Shown here piece after piece: positions 1-8,106 of a DNA stretch of 64,000 nt; position 1 is the stretch's first letter; each line of letters opens with the position of its first letter. A program made the position numbers and the translations under genes. Source of the stretch: an uncultured Pirellulaceae bacterium (GTDB lineage Bacteria; Planctomycetota; Planctomycetia; Pirellulales; Pirellulaceae). The stretch lies in contig CALFUT010000023.1 of assembly GCA_937929805.1 (NCBI GenBank), positions 1 through 64,000 on the forward strand. Reading direction: 5' to 3'. Below the pieces are notes generated by a model. The model was not told the origin of the DNA, did no database searches, and worked only from the letters and a program-made list of their open reading frames with translations.

Positions 1-255
<255 letters not shown>

Positions 256-265
256 ATTTAGAAAC

Positions 266-287
266 CTCATTTCGGTGACGAAATGAG
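266..287 (+). other. Perfect hairpin just after 16S
   Basis: CTCATTTCG, then GTGA, then the exact reverse complement: a 9-bp stem with a 4-nt loop, 19 nt past the anti-SD tail. Weaker stems follow at about 351-366 and 397-410. It could be a processing or anti-RNase structure of the rRNA precursor. It has no T tract, so it is not an intrinsic terminator. Confidence 0.5.
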
Positions 288-423
288 ACTAGTCACTAAC
301 AGCGGATTTATTCGTTGGACTAGATATCCGTGGGCATGATCTTATGTGATTGAGTTTGAACTCAACGACGAAAGTCGATGAGCATCGCTCAATCTAGGAG
401 AGGTATCTCCATTTGTATAGCAT

Positions 424-465
424 AACCCGCTATTGGTTCGAGCCAGATCCGATAGCGGGTTTTTG
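424..465 (+). terminator. Rho-independent terminator of the 16S transcript
   Basis: AACCCGCTAT at 424-433 pairs with ATAGCGGGTT near 452-461, and a T run follows (GGGTTTTTG). The strong GC stem and the T tract fit an intrinsic terminator closing the 16S transcript about 220 nt after the mature end. Between 288 and 423 I see only minor stems and no gene. Confidence 0.8.
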
Positions 466-498
466 CATGCGCTGAGGTCGAGGCCGCTTCGCGACCAG

Positions 499-636
499 TT
501 TTCAGTTTTCAGTTTTCAGTTTTCAGTTTTCAGTTTTCAGTTTTCAGTTTTCAGTTTTCAGTTTTCAGTTTTCAGTTTTCAGGGTTCAGGGTTCAGGGTT
601 CAGGGTTCAGGGTTCAGGGTTCAGGGTTCAGGGTTC
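499..636. repeat. Heptanucleotide tandem repeat, two phases
   Basis: Twelve perfect copies of TTTTCAG (499-582) run directly into seven perfect copies of GGTTCAG (583-631) and a partial copy to 636. The two blocks differ only in the first two bases of the unit, so one probably arose from the other. An open frame runs across the array, but its protein is just the repeat read in frames and I do not accept it as a gene. Related TTTTCAG-rich stretches lie at 35616-35644 and 60126-60166. Confidence 0.95.
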
Positions 637-725
637 GCAAAAGTCAGGACTCGGTACAAAACGCGTTTACATACTGGAAACGAAACAAGATTGACCGACA
701 ATCGGTCGAACGCACAGACCTTCTC

Positions 726-998
726 TGGATTTTTCAATGCGACTCTTTCAATTTGCAACGCTGGAAGTAATTCATCCACTACGAGAATGATCCGAAAATC
801 GAAGAGCTTTACGATTTAGAATCCGAACCGTTTGAGCAAATCAACTTAGCAGGCGACCCAAACCACGCTGAAACCTTGAAACAATTTCGGCGGCAAACCG
901 AAAGAAAGTATGAGTCGATTCTAGCCAAGAACGAAAGATTCATACAAATAGAAATCGCGAAAACGCCAACCCCGCAAACCGCCCATCCTGATACATAG
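726..998 (+). pseudogene. Sulfatase C-terminal remnant
   Basis: One frame from 726 to the TAG at 996-998 reads like the C-terminal tail of a family S1 sulfatase. It has W-K at 762, then F-I-H-Y, then the tail E-L-Y-D-L-E-S-E-P followed by N-L-A-G-D-P-N-H-A. This is the family's standard ELYDL-x-DP ... NLAGDP signature. A TAA at 768-770 interrupts the frame between W-K and F-I-H-Y. No catalytic C/S-x-P-x-R domain lies upstream; the heptamer array does. I infer that a sulfatase gene was deleted, leaving its tail. Planctomycetes carry many sulfatases, so a remnant is plausible. It is not expected to make a product. Confidence 0.6.
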
Positions 999-1090
999 TT
1001 GCTTTCATTACGAAACATTATTATTACTTGTGATCCAAGCAGTTGTCTTGCAGGTATGAACGGATACACTTACGCCCTACAGGGAAAAAT

Positions 1091-1121
1091 GCACGAAACA
1101 AATCCAAGCGTTGTTTCGTGC
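1091..1121. repeat. Perfect 11-bp inverted repeat in a non-coding gap
   Basis: GCACGAAACAA at 1091-1101 pairs exactly with TTGTTTCGTGC at 1111-1121 across a 9-nt loop. No T tract follows, so it is not a standard terminator. The core stem GCACGAAAC/GTTTCGTG recurs in the hairpin after csrA (43603-43626). The surrounding stretch 999-1189 has no convincing gene. Confidence 0.6.
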
Positions 1122-1189
1122 CCGCTGCATCGTCTTCGTGACGTTGAGGGAACAACATTCACTTGGTCGTTCCCTGCGGACCTTCTTAA

Positions 1190-2236
1190 TTGGCAACTAT
1201 TGAATCAAACCGGCGATTGGATCCCTCCGTCGAGAAACTACTCGACCGAGAGTTGTTAATTTCGAGCCGCGAGTTTGCCAGCGAGCAACGTTTGGCCAGC
1301 TGGTTCCACTTGCTCACAACGCTTTTCGTGATTGCTGGCTCCATGTCGGTAGCAGCGATGGCGGATCCAATCTGGATTCGTTCACTTGCGAGTTTGCTGT
1401 CTGGCCTCGTGATTGTTCGGCTGTTCATCATCTATCACGACTATCAGCATGGAGCCATTTTTAAAGGCTCATGGCTGGGCGGATTCATCTTGTCTGCCTA
1501 TGGATTTTTGATGCTGACGCCCCCAACGGTTTGGAAGCGATCGCACGACCATCACCACCACAACAATTCGAAACTTTTTGGGGGCAGCATTGGTTCGTTT
1601 CCAATCATGACGACCGAAAGGTACCTATCCGCAACATCAAACGAGCAGCTGGAATACCGAGTCGCCCGCAGCCCGTTTGTCATCCTGTTCGGCTATCTAA
1701 CCGTTTTTCTGTTCGGAATGTGCTTGCAGCCATTCCTAGTTGACCGCAAACGGCATTGGGATGCACCCGTTTCAATCTCAATTCACTTTGGCTTGCTTGT
1801 GGCTTGCATCTGGTTTTTTGGCTGGCTCACCGCGTTCTTCGTATTGGTAATGCCCGCACTGATCGCGACCATGACCGGCGCCTACCTGTTCTATGCCCAA
1901 CACAATTTCCCTTCGGCCAAGATCCGGTCGCGTGAGCGGTGGACCTATACCGGAGCGGCCTTGCAGTCATCCAGCTTTTTGAAAATGAGCCCAATCATGA
2001 ATTGGCTTACTGGAAACATCGGCTACCACCACGTCCACCATTTGAACTCGAAAATTCCGTTTTACCGCCTGCCGGAAGCGATGGCCGCTCTCCCTCTTTT
2101 GCAAACGCCCAACACAACCACGCTTCACGTGTTTGACATTATTCGCTGCTTACGACTGAAGCTTTGGGACGCGAAGCGGGACCGGTTTATCACATTCGCC
2201 GAAGCGGTAACACAGCCACGAAGCGTTAGCAAGTGA
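1190..2236 (+). CDS. Membrane fatty acid desaturase
   Basis: Integral-membrane di-iron fatty acid desaturase of 348 residues, expected to introduce double bonds into acyl lipids using O2 and an electron donor. The three histidine boxes are visible: HDYQH (about 83-87), HDHHHHNN (about 119-126) and HHVHH near 280. An extra FYAQHN motif sits near 235. Hydrophobic segments around 40-75, 95-110, 165-185 and 195-235 give the usual four-helix topology. The start is a TTG at 1190; the first in-frame ATG lies about 50 residues in and would cut the first helix, so TTG is preferred despite a weak ribosome site. It stands alone. Substrate position specificity cannot be told from the sequence. Confidence 0.9.
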   Translation: MATIESNRRLDPSVEKLLDRELLISSREFASEQRLASWFHLLTTLFVIAGSMSVAAMADPIWIRSLASLLSGLVIVRLFIIYHDYQHGAIFKGSWLGGFILSAYGFLMLTPPTVWKRSHDHHHHNNSKLFGGSIGSFPIMTTERYLSATSNEQLEYRVARSPFVILFGYLTVFLFGMCLQPFLVDRKRHWDAPVSISIHFGLLVACIWFFGWLTAFFVLVMPALIATMTGAYLFYAQHNFPSAKIRSRERWTYTGAALQSSSFLKMSPIMNWLTGNIGYHHVHHLNSKIPFYRLPEAMAALPLLQTPNTTTLHVFDIIRCLRLKLWDAKRDRFITFAEAVTQPRSVSK

Positions 2237-2612
2237 ATTGCCGCTAAAGAATGGTTGGACAGCGCCAGTTTTTCAATTTCACCGTTGCTTTCCCGGCGGC
2301 GTGTCGTCGGGAGGGCCCCGAGCCGTGCCCAGCAATAAGCTCAACCATCGAAGCGGGGTGAGCGGAACCTTCCCTCCCAAACATCGGTTTCGCTCAGCAA
2401 ATGCGGCGGTGTCCAAAGAGTATCCCAACTCGATTTGGCAAAATTTGAGTTTTCGCAGACTCCGCAGACTCGAAATTTATTCGGAATCGAATACAAAACA
2501 AACTCACTTGCTTGCATGGTGTTATGATTTCTCACAGTTGCGATCATCGATCACGCAATCGAATATCCGCCGGGCCGTGAATATCGTTTTCCCGAACATG
2601 GGCGCGTGTAAA
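2237..2612. other. Gap without a supported gene
   Basis: Intergenic stretch between the desaturase stop and the leader reading frame at 2613. Open frames here are short, overlap on both strands and resemble nothing known. It presumably holds the promoter for the PPC-domain gene, but I cannot assign boxes with confidence. Confidence 0.4.
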
Positions 2613-2729
2613 ATGCCGAATCGGCGAATTTATCCAATACTTGTTTCGACGTTAATTTCATTTCTCGGCTGCGCTGAAAAAAAACGGAAAAGCTCATGCC
2701 ACAGACACGTTCATACGCCATTCGTTTGA
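2613..2729 (+). CDS. Possible lipoprotein signal leader (frameshift candidate)
   Basis: A 38-codon frame starts at ATG 2613. It has a basic N-terminus (P-N-R-R), a hydrophobic stretch and F-L-G-C, a lipobox-like end with Cys20. It runs to a stop at 2727, overlapping the PPC gene in another frame. At 2678-2684 the frame contains A-AAA-AAA in the exact phase of a -1 slippery heptamer. Slipping back one base leads into A-C-G, G-A-A, A-A-G, C-T-C and the ATG of the PPC gene with no stop. It may therefore be the 5' part of a frameshifted lipoprotein, the site of a sequencing error, or chance. Confidence 0.35.
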   Translation: MPNRRIYPILVSTLISFLGCAEKKRKSSCHRHVHTPFV

Positions 2730-3100
2730 AACCGGGCGACGACTTAAAGAAATCGATCCAGAGCTTCGTCGACGCCAACCAGATCGAAGCGGGTTGGATC
2801 GCTTCCTGTGCCGGTTCGCTCACGGACTATCACATCCGATTCGCCAACCTACCAAAAGGCAGTCGAGCCTCCGGTCATTTTGAAATCATCAACCTCTCAG
2901 GCACACTTTCCACCGATGGAAGTCATCTGCATATTTCGGTCAGCGATGGCATGGGGCGCATGCTCGGTGGTCATTTACTGGACGAGTGCATCGTGTACAC
3001 CACAGCAGAGATCGTGATCCAATCAGCCACGAATCTTCGCTTCATCCGAGAAAACGATGGCAGCACAAAGTGGAAAGAACTTCGGGTCGAAGAGAAATAA
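2696..3100 (+). CDS. PPC (DUF296) domain protein
   Basis: A 134-residue protein that is one PPC/PCC domain (DUF296), known from plant AT-hook proteins and as stand-alone trimeric bacterial proteins of unclear function. Diagnostic blocks are visible: the strand R-L-K-P-G-D-D-L near residues 11-18, A-G-W-I-A-S-C-A-G-S-L-T near 33-44, and the GSHLHISVSD ... GGHLL block with its conserved histidines near 75-100. The ATG at 2696 has GGAAAAG about 5 nt upstream, so independent translation is possible. An overlapping upstream frame encodes a lipoprotein-like signal that a -1 shift would fuse to this domain. It converges on the EamA gene 18 bp away. Confidence 0.85.
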   Translation: MPQTRSYAIRLKPGDDLKKSIQSFVDANQIEAGWIASCAGSLTDYHIRFANLPKGSRASGHFEIINLSGTLSTDGSHLHISVSDGMGRMLGGHLLDECIVYTTAEIVIQSATNLRFIRENDGSTKWKELRVEEK

Positions 3101-3118
3101 TCCGGAACGAAATCGAGA

Positions 3119-4069
3119 TCACTTTTCTGGCCCGTACACAGAAATGTAGAGCACACCCACGATCACAAAGCCTGTGCCGACCGCTTGGGCGACCGTGAAT
3201 GACTCGCCTAGGAAAATGACAGCTAGGATGATGGTCGAAATTGGACCGATGCCGCCAATGATCGAAGCGTTGGAAGCGCCGATCCGCCGGATTCCCTCGG
3301 AGATCAAAAACGAGGGAACGACGGTTGCGAAAACAGCCATCGCGGCCCCGTATGAGTAGACTTGCCACGGAAGTCGAACCAATTCGATCAATGGTTGAGT
3401 CACTGCATGGTGAGCCACGATGCAGACGGTCGAAACCATCATCGCGCAAGACGTAAATACCCACACGCCCAGCTTTGGAATCAACTGCCCGCTGCCTACG
3501 ACGTAGATTGCGTAGCATAGCGCAGACAGAAAAATCAACCCTGCTCCAAGCCACTGATTCGCCATCGCCCGGTTTTCGACCCCGAAACCAACCGCGATCA
3601 AAATCCCTCCGTAGCAGAAGGCAATCGCAACTACCTGATGAATACGAATGGGTTGTTTCAAGAAAACAGCGCCGATCAGCAGCACCAGCGTCGGAAACGA
3701 ATACAAGATCACTCGTTCCAATCCGGCGGAAATGTAGCTGAGCCCAACGAAGTCAAAGTAGCTGGCTAGGTAGTACCCAACAAATCCAAGTACCGACAAT
3801 GAAATCAAGTTTGATCGGATTCCCAACGGCTGACTCGCAGTGGCTTTGGCCCACATCAAAATCACCACGTAAAATGGGAATGCGAATACAAGACGCAACA
3901 GCAATAGCGCGACCGGGTCAACTCCGTACCGCATGGCCAGCTTGACCATGATTGCTTTGGTCGAAAACAGCACCGCGCCCGCAACCAGAATTACTGCAGC
4001 CCAGTAGTCGGGAGATTGCTTTGAGTAAGCCGCTGCGTTGTCGACGTTCAGGTAGCTGGAGTTGGACAT
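3119..4069 (-). CDS. EamA/DMT-family transporter
   Basis: Drug/metabolite-type permease of about 316 residues with two EamA repeats and around ten hydrophobic segments. Typical features are the early L-F-S-T-K-A-I-M-V-K-L-A segment, the end of the first repeat Y-S-F-P-T-L-V-L-L-I-G-A, and the second-repeat end with G-P-I-S-T-I-I-L-A-V-I-F-L-G-E. The EamA glutamate in the last phrase is the family's usual L-G-E. I take the second ATG (4069, M-S-N-S-S) rather than 4099, because homologues rarely carry a long polar N-terminus. Substrate unknown; amino acids or metabolites are usual. A 14-bp palindrome lies 100 bp upstream. Confidence 0.85.
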   Translation of the reverse strand: MSNSSYLNVDNAAAYSKQSPDYWAAVILVAGAVLFSTKAIMVKLAMRYGVDPVALLLLRLVFAFPFYVVILMWAKATASQPLGIRSNLISLSVLGFVGYYLASYFDFVGLSYISAGLERVILYSFPTLVLLIGAVFLKQPIRIHQVVAIAFCYGGILIAVGFGVENRAMANQWLGAGLIFLSALCYAIYVVGSGQLIPKLGVWVFTSCAMMVSTVCIVAHHAVTQPLIELVRLPWQVYSYGAAMAVFATVVPSFLISEGIRRIGASNASIIGGIGPISTIILAVIFLGESFTVAQAVGTGFVIVGVLYISVYGPEK

Positions 4070-4169
4070 TCGGTGACTTCGTTGAGAAGAATTGAGCACT
4101 GTCCCAACTTTGAAAACATCGGGGACGATCTGGTGGACAAAGAGCAGCCCAACAGGTTCACTCGTTCAG

Positions 4170-4183
4170 TCTCACGTGAGACC
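4170..4183. promoter_or_regulatory. 14-bp perfect palindrome upstream of the EamA gene
   Basis: GTCTCACGTGAGAC is fully self-complementary. It lies between the stop of the metal permease-repressor gene (4214) and the start of the EamA gene, both on the minus strand. No T tract follows on either strand, so it looks more like an operator than a terminator. The regulator is unknown. Confidence 0.45.
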
Positions 4184-4213
4184 TTAAGCTAAAACGGCAC
4201 CGTCTACGGCGAT

Positions 4214-5740
4214 CTACATCGTCGGCGCTTCCAAGATTCTGACGATCAAAGCGTCGGCTTGCTGGTGGTCCAGCGTGAAGGATTCGTTTTCTGAAACGAT
4301 GAAACTCCAACCCAAGCCGCCGTCGGAACGCTCGCCAACAGTGATGACCCGCCCCGGTTCGACGGATCCGGCTGGCACCACTTCACCGACTTGCACCACT
4401 TCAACCCGAAAACCTTTCCTCAATTGACTGGCCATCACTTCACTGCCAACGGTCAATCGTTCCGGATCAGGAGGAATCACCGTTCCGTGCGGATCGGTCT
4501 CCGGATGCCCAAGTTGATCGTCTAGGTAATCAACCGTCGCCACATCGCTGATATGCTCGAGCACGTGAGCTTTTTCGTGAACGTCTTTGGCGGGCGTTCC
4601 CGTTTTCTCTAGGTATGCCTCCCAAAGCCGGTGAGCCCGCACAAGTCGTTTCGCTTGGAACCGCCCATCGTCCGTGAGGCTGACCATTTCTCCGTCGATA
4701 TCCAGCAGGTCTTGCCGAGCAAGCATGGAAATCGCCTGCCGAATACGAGGGTTCGGATCATTCACGTTCTTCAAGACACTCGAAATCGCGACGGACTTTC
4801 CCTTGCTTCGCAAAATTGCTCCCAAGACATCCTCCATCACTTCTTGGGGAACCGTATTTCGTTGTCGAATAAAATCGGCCAGCAATCCGTACTTGGGTGC
4901 GACGACCATCGACCCAAGGAACATCGCGGTCATGACGACTACGATCGAGGGACCAGCCGAGGCGCCAACAAAAGTGGCAGTCCAGAAACCGCCCCAAAAA
5001 CCAAGCACGCCAATCACCGCCGCCCAGAGGATCATCCGATCCAGACGATCATTCCACAGATAGGCGGTCGCGGCCGGAGTAATCATCAACGCGACAACAA
5101 GAATGACGCCGACGATCTGCACACCACTCACCACCACCAACGAAGCACAGGCCGTCAGCAAATACTCAACAGCCAATACCGGAATCCCGATCGACGCGGC
5201 CATGATCGGATCAAATGTCGTCAGCTGTAGCGGTCGGTAGAACAGAATCACCACGCTCAACACGAACGACGTCACGATCGCCAGTAACCACAGATCGGTC
5301 TTGGTGACACTGACAATGCTTCCAACGATGTAATGATAGATATCGATATCGATCATTTGCCCGAAGTACTTCAGCGAGACCACAAACGCACCGGCCGCAA
5401 AGATCCCCGTGTACATGATCCCAATCGCCGTATCCTGTTTGACACGTGAAAATCGAGTCACAAATCCAACCATTGCCACCGTGGCCACGCCTGCGATGAA
5501 CGCACCCAGCAACATTGCCGGCAACTGGGCCGCGCTGCCAAGAAGTGATTTGGTGATCAGATACCCTGCGATCACTCCAGCCAGCATCGAGTGCGCGATC
5601 GCATCCGCCAAGAACGACATTCCGCGCAGCACGATAAAGCAACCGATCACGCTGCAAACGATCGACACCAGTGTGCCGACCATCAGCGGACGGATCAGGT
5701 AACCATGCTCAAGTTGAATTTGTTCCAAAAGTTCGATCAA
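4214..5740 (-). CDS. Metal ABC permease fused to a DtxR-like repressor
   Basis: A 508-residue fusion. Residues 1-285 are an ABC-3 family permease (ZnuB/MntB/TroC type) with about eight membrane segments. Residues 295-508 are a DtxR/MntR-type metalloregulator: a winged helix (about 300-366), the dimerisation helix with H370 and E374, the L-E-H motif (E395, H396), the GHPETDPHG signature (411-419) and a C-terminal FeoA/SH3-like domain (about 430-500). It is last in an importer operon with a binding protein and an ATPase, and would be both channel and metal sensor. Chlamydia YtgCR has the same fusion and releases the repressor by cleavage. Whether this protein is cleaved is unknown. No second permease gene is present. 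Confidence 0.93.
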   Translation of the reverse strand: MIELLEQIQLEHGYLIRPLMVGTLVSIVCSVIGCFIVLRGMSFLADAIAHSMLAGVIAGYLITKSLLGSAAQLPAMLLGAFIAGVATVAMVGFVTRFSRVKQDTAIGIMYTGIFAAGAFVVSLKYFGQMIDIDIYHYIVGSIVSVTKTDLWLLAIVTSFVLSVVILFYRPLQLTTFDPIMAASIGIPVLAVEYLLTACASLVVVSGVQIVGVILVVALMITPAATAYLWNDRLDRMILWAAVIGVLGFWGGFWTATFVGASAGPSIVVVMTAMFLGSMVVAPKYGLLADFIRQRNTVPQEVMEDVLGAILRSKGKSVAISSVLKNVNDPNPRIRQAISMLARQDLLDIDGEMVSLTDDGRFQAKRLVRAHRLWEAYLEKTGTPAKDVHEKAHVLEHISDVATVDYLDDQLGHPETDPHGTVIPPDPERLTVGSEVMASQLRKGFRVEVVQVGEVVPAGSVEPGRVITVGERSDGGLGWSFIVSENESFTLDHQQADALIVRILEAPTM

Positions 5741-5857
5741 CGTATCATTTTCAAGTTAGGATCTGCGGATCAATAAGTTACTTGATGGAGATGCTCTATC
5801 GCTTGTACTCCCGAATGATTTAGCTCCGAAGCCTGCGTTTTATTGTTGGGCAAATCC

Positions 5858-6628
5858 TTACGACTTTGTGTCGGCCAAGTCGGCAAAGACTTTTAGGTTC
5901 CCTTCGTACACATCGCACAGTAGTTTTGGGTCGAGGACTCGTTCAGGTGGGCCGTACGCGAACAATCGCTGCTTAAGCAATAACAGACGATCGAAATACT
6001 CGGCCGCCGTCGCCAGATCATGATGGACAACAACCACCGTTTTGCCTTGATCACGAGTCTCCGTAAGCACATTTAGAATCGCTCGTTCGGTCGCCGCATC
6101 GACACCCGCGAACGGTTCGTCTAACAAAAGCACCTCAGCATCTTGTGCTAAGGCTCGTGCCATAAAGACGCGTTGCTGTTGGCCGCCAGAAAGCTGACCG
6201 ATCTGCCGCTTCGCGAAATCGCTCATTCGCACTTTTTCAAGTGCCTCGTCGGCCATTTGATAGTCTTTCCGGCGTAGGTTTTGCCACCAACGACGTTTGC
6301 TGTATCGTCCCATCGCAGCAACTTCACGAACCGTAATCGGATAATCCCAATCGACCGATCCTCGTTGCGGAACATATGCAATTCTCCCCGCAGTGTTAAT
6401 ATCTTTCTCGCCAAACAGCTGAACGGTCCCATGATCGGGTTTTACGAACCCCAAAATTGATTTGATAAACGTGGACTTGCCGGAACCATTCGGCCCAATG
6501 ACTCCCACCAGTTGGCCGGGTTCGATGTCCACCGAAATATCCAACAGGGCAGGGACGGGACCATAGCTGACGGTCAGATGCCTGACGCTGATCGCACTTG
6601 AGTTATCTGAATCGCTCGTTTTGATCAT
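5858..6628 (-). CDS. Mn/Zn/Fe ABC transporter ATP-binding protein
   Basis: A 256-residue ATPase of the metal-chelate importer type (TroB/ZnuC/MntB). Walker [10 protein letters not shown] (about residues 45-53), the Q-R-G-S-V-D-W-D-Y-P-I-T-V segment typical of this family, the signature LSGGQQQR and Walker B LLLDEPF are all present, followed by the switch histidine in V-V-V-H-H-D. It energises uptake with the permease fusion 117 bp downstream and the binding protein upstream. Its start overlaps the end of the preceding small gene by 4 nt (ATGA), which implies translational coupling. The metal is not decided by sequence. Confidence 0.95.
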   Translation of the reverse strand: MIKTSDSDNSSAISVRHLTVSYGPVPALLDISVDIEPGQLVGVIGPNGSGKSTFIKSILGFVKPDHGTVQLFGEKDINTAGRIAYVPQRGSVDWDYPITVREVAAMGRYSKRRWWQNLRRKDYQMADEALEKVRMSDFAKRQIGQLSGGQQQRVFMARALAQDAEVLLLDEPFAGVDAATERAILNVLTETRDQGKTVVVVHHDLATAAEYFDRLLLLKQRLFAYGPPERVLDPKLLCDVYEGNLKVFADLADTKS

Positions 6629-7113
6629 TCGTGACCGCCTTCATGTTCGTGCGGTGCTTCTTCGACATAAAACGAAACCGATCCGCTAATCGATCCCAAA
6701 TCAGCGGTATCCGTGATCGTTGACTCGTGAATCTGGGCGTTGTCACGAAACACGCGTATCCGCATCGCGGCTAGGCCACTAACGTTCTGGGCAGGGTACG
6801 CAGTCACATTGAAGTCATTGTTGAGGACTTCGACATCTCGAATGTCTTCGATGCGAACAACTTGCTCTGTGGGCACCTCGCCTTCACTACGATAGATCTC
6901 TTTACCTCGAAAACGTACTGACAGCGCGGGCTCTTCGAACAAGTCGTCTGGAACGCAGTCGAAGGATCGATCGATCTCAATGGAGTATTTCCCTGCAGAA
7001 TACGTCGGTTGCCACGTGACCGCATCGGCGCGAACGCGATCAGCGAACTGAGTGTAGACGAACGTGCCGTACAACAAACAAAACGTGATCAATAAGGAAA
7101 GAAGAATTCGCAT
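6625..7113 (-). CDS. Membrane-anchored protein with His-rich tail, metal uptake operon
   Basis: Unrecognised protein of about 162 residues. It opens with one hydrophobic segment (M-R-I-L-L-S-L-L-I-T-F) that could be an uncleaved anchor or signal, followed by a soluble beta-rich region. It ends in H-E-H-E-G-G-H-E, a good metal-binding tail. I chose ATG 7113 rather than 7146, because the signal begins directly there. It sits between the binding-protein gene and the ATPase gene, overlapping the latter by 4 nt, so it belongs to the importer operon. A periplasmic metal-handling or binding-protein partner is an inference from tail and context only. Confidence 0.75.
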   Translation of the reverse strand: MRILLSLLITFCLLYGTFVYTQFADRVRADAVTWQPTYSAGKYSIEIDRSFDCVPDDLFEEPALSVRFRGKEIYRSEGEVPTEQVVRIEDIRDVEVLNNDFNVTAYPAQNVSGLAAMRIRVFRDNAQIHESTITDTADLGSISGSVSFYVEEAPHEHEGGHE

Positions 7114-7149
7114 GGCTTTTTCTGAGAACGTGGCTATCAAGACCACATT

Positions 7150-8106
7150 CTACTTCAGATGCTTGACGATCGTCAGGACGTTCTCTCGCATCATCCCGAT
7201 ATACGTGTCACCCGCCGTTCCAGCTCCACCCATTGCGTCCGAGTACAGCGAACCACCGATGGTGATGCCGGCGTCGCGAGCAATTCCTTCCAACAGCTCT
7301 GTATTGATGGTCGTTTCCACAAAGATACTTTTCACGCCCAACTCCTGAATCTGTTTGATCACCGCTTGACGATCTTCCAGAGAAACATCAGTCAGTTCGC
7401 CCGTTGTCCAACCCACCGGCGTCACTGCTTTAAAACCGTAGGTACGGCAGAAGTAACCAAACGCGTCGTGATGAGTTACCAAAATACGCCGGTTTTGCGG
7501 AATTGCGTTTACCTGCCGTTCAATCCATCGGCCTAGGCCACGCAGTTGCAGCAAGTACAAATTCGCACGAGCCGCGTATTCTTCTGCGTTGTCCGGATCA
7601 ACTTTGGTCACCGCGTCTCGGATGTTCTTTACGTAAACTGCCGCGTTGTTGTGATCAAACCATGCATGAGGATCCTTGACGGTTTCAGGTTGCCCGGACT
7701 CGTTTTCCTCCTCGAACGTCAATGCCTTCACGCCGTTGACAGAAGTAACAACCGGCTTGTTGGCTGACGTGGCCAAACCTTGCATCCACTCGTTCCCTTC
7801 CAGATGCCAGCCGTTTTCCAGACACAGGTCCGCCTTGCTAACGGCTACCAGATCATCGTTTCCTATTTCGTACGTATGAGGGTCTTCGCCGGGAGCTAAC
7901 ACGCAGACAACTTCCCAACGATCGCCGACGACCTGCCGAGCGAAATCAGCAATCTGAGTTGTTGAGCAAACAACCGAGAACTTGGGCGGCGAACCGAGGC
8001 TCTCGTCTTCAACAGCGATCGCGCTATCTGGACGCCACGCGACCGAAACAACCGCGGCCGCGAAGACAATCGCAACGAACTTCGTAAAACTTCTGAAGTG
8101 GATCAT
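7150..8106 (-). CDS. Metal ABC transporter substrate-binding protein (TroA/ZnuA/YtgA type)
   Basis: A cluster A-I solute-binding protein of 318 residues with an N-terminal signal peptide (cleavage near A-I-A-V, residue 32). The metal ligands of the family are readable: H77 in EDPHTYE, H147 in DPHAWFD, H212/H213 in THHDAFGY and D290 in YSDAMG. The short acidic loop after residue 130 is not the long His-rich loop of classic ZnuA, so Mn or Fe is as likely as Zn. It is the first gene of the operon; the next stop-start gap is only a few bases. A 10-bp inverted repeat lies 125 bp upstream. Confidence 0.93.
   Translation of the reverse strand: MIHFRSFTKFVAIVFAAAVVSVAWRPDSAIAVEDESLGSPPKFSVVCSTTQIADFARQVVGDRWEVVCVLAPGEDPHTYEIGNDDLVAVSKADLCLENGWHLEGNEWMQGLATSANKPVVTSVNGVKALTFEEENESGQPETVKDPHAWFDHNNAAVYVKNIRDAVTKVDPDNAEEYAARANLYLLQLRGLGRWIERQVNAIPQNRRILVTHHDAFGYFCRTYGFKAVTPVGWTTGELTDVSLEDRQAVIKQIQELGVKSIFVETTINTELLEGIARDAGITIGGSLYSDAMGGAGTAGDTYIGMMRENVLTIVKHLK

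Noticed and set aside
499-636. Possible CRISPR array
   Set aside because: Units of seven bases without spacers and no cas genes nearby. It is a simple tandem repeat.
433-819. 128-residue open frame across the heptamer array
   Set aside because: Most of it is the tandem repeat read in three frames, and the remainder is out of frame with the sulfatase remnant. No ribosome site and no family resemblance.
2238-2729. Whole 163-residue frame as one gene
   Set aside because: Its first two thirds look non-coding and overlap frames on the other strand. Only the segment from ATG 2613 has signal-peptide character and is reported separately.
4631-5230. 199-residue plus-strand frame opposite the metal permease gene
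   Set aside because: Low-complexity His/Arg/Asn-rich shadow of the permease codons, without start signal or family.
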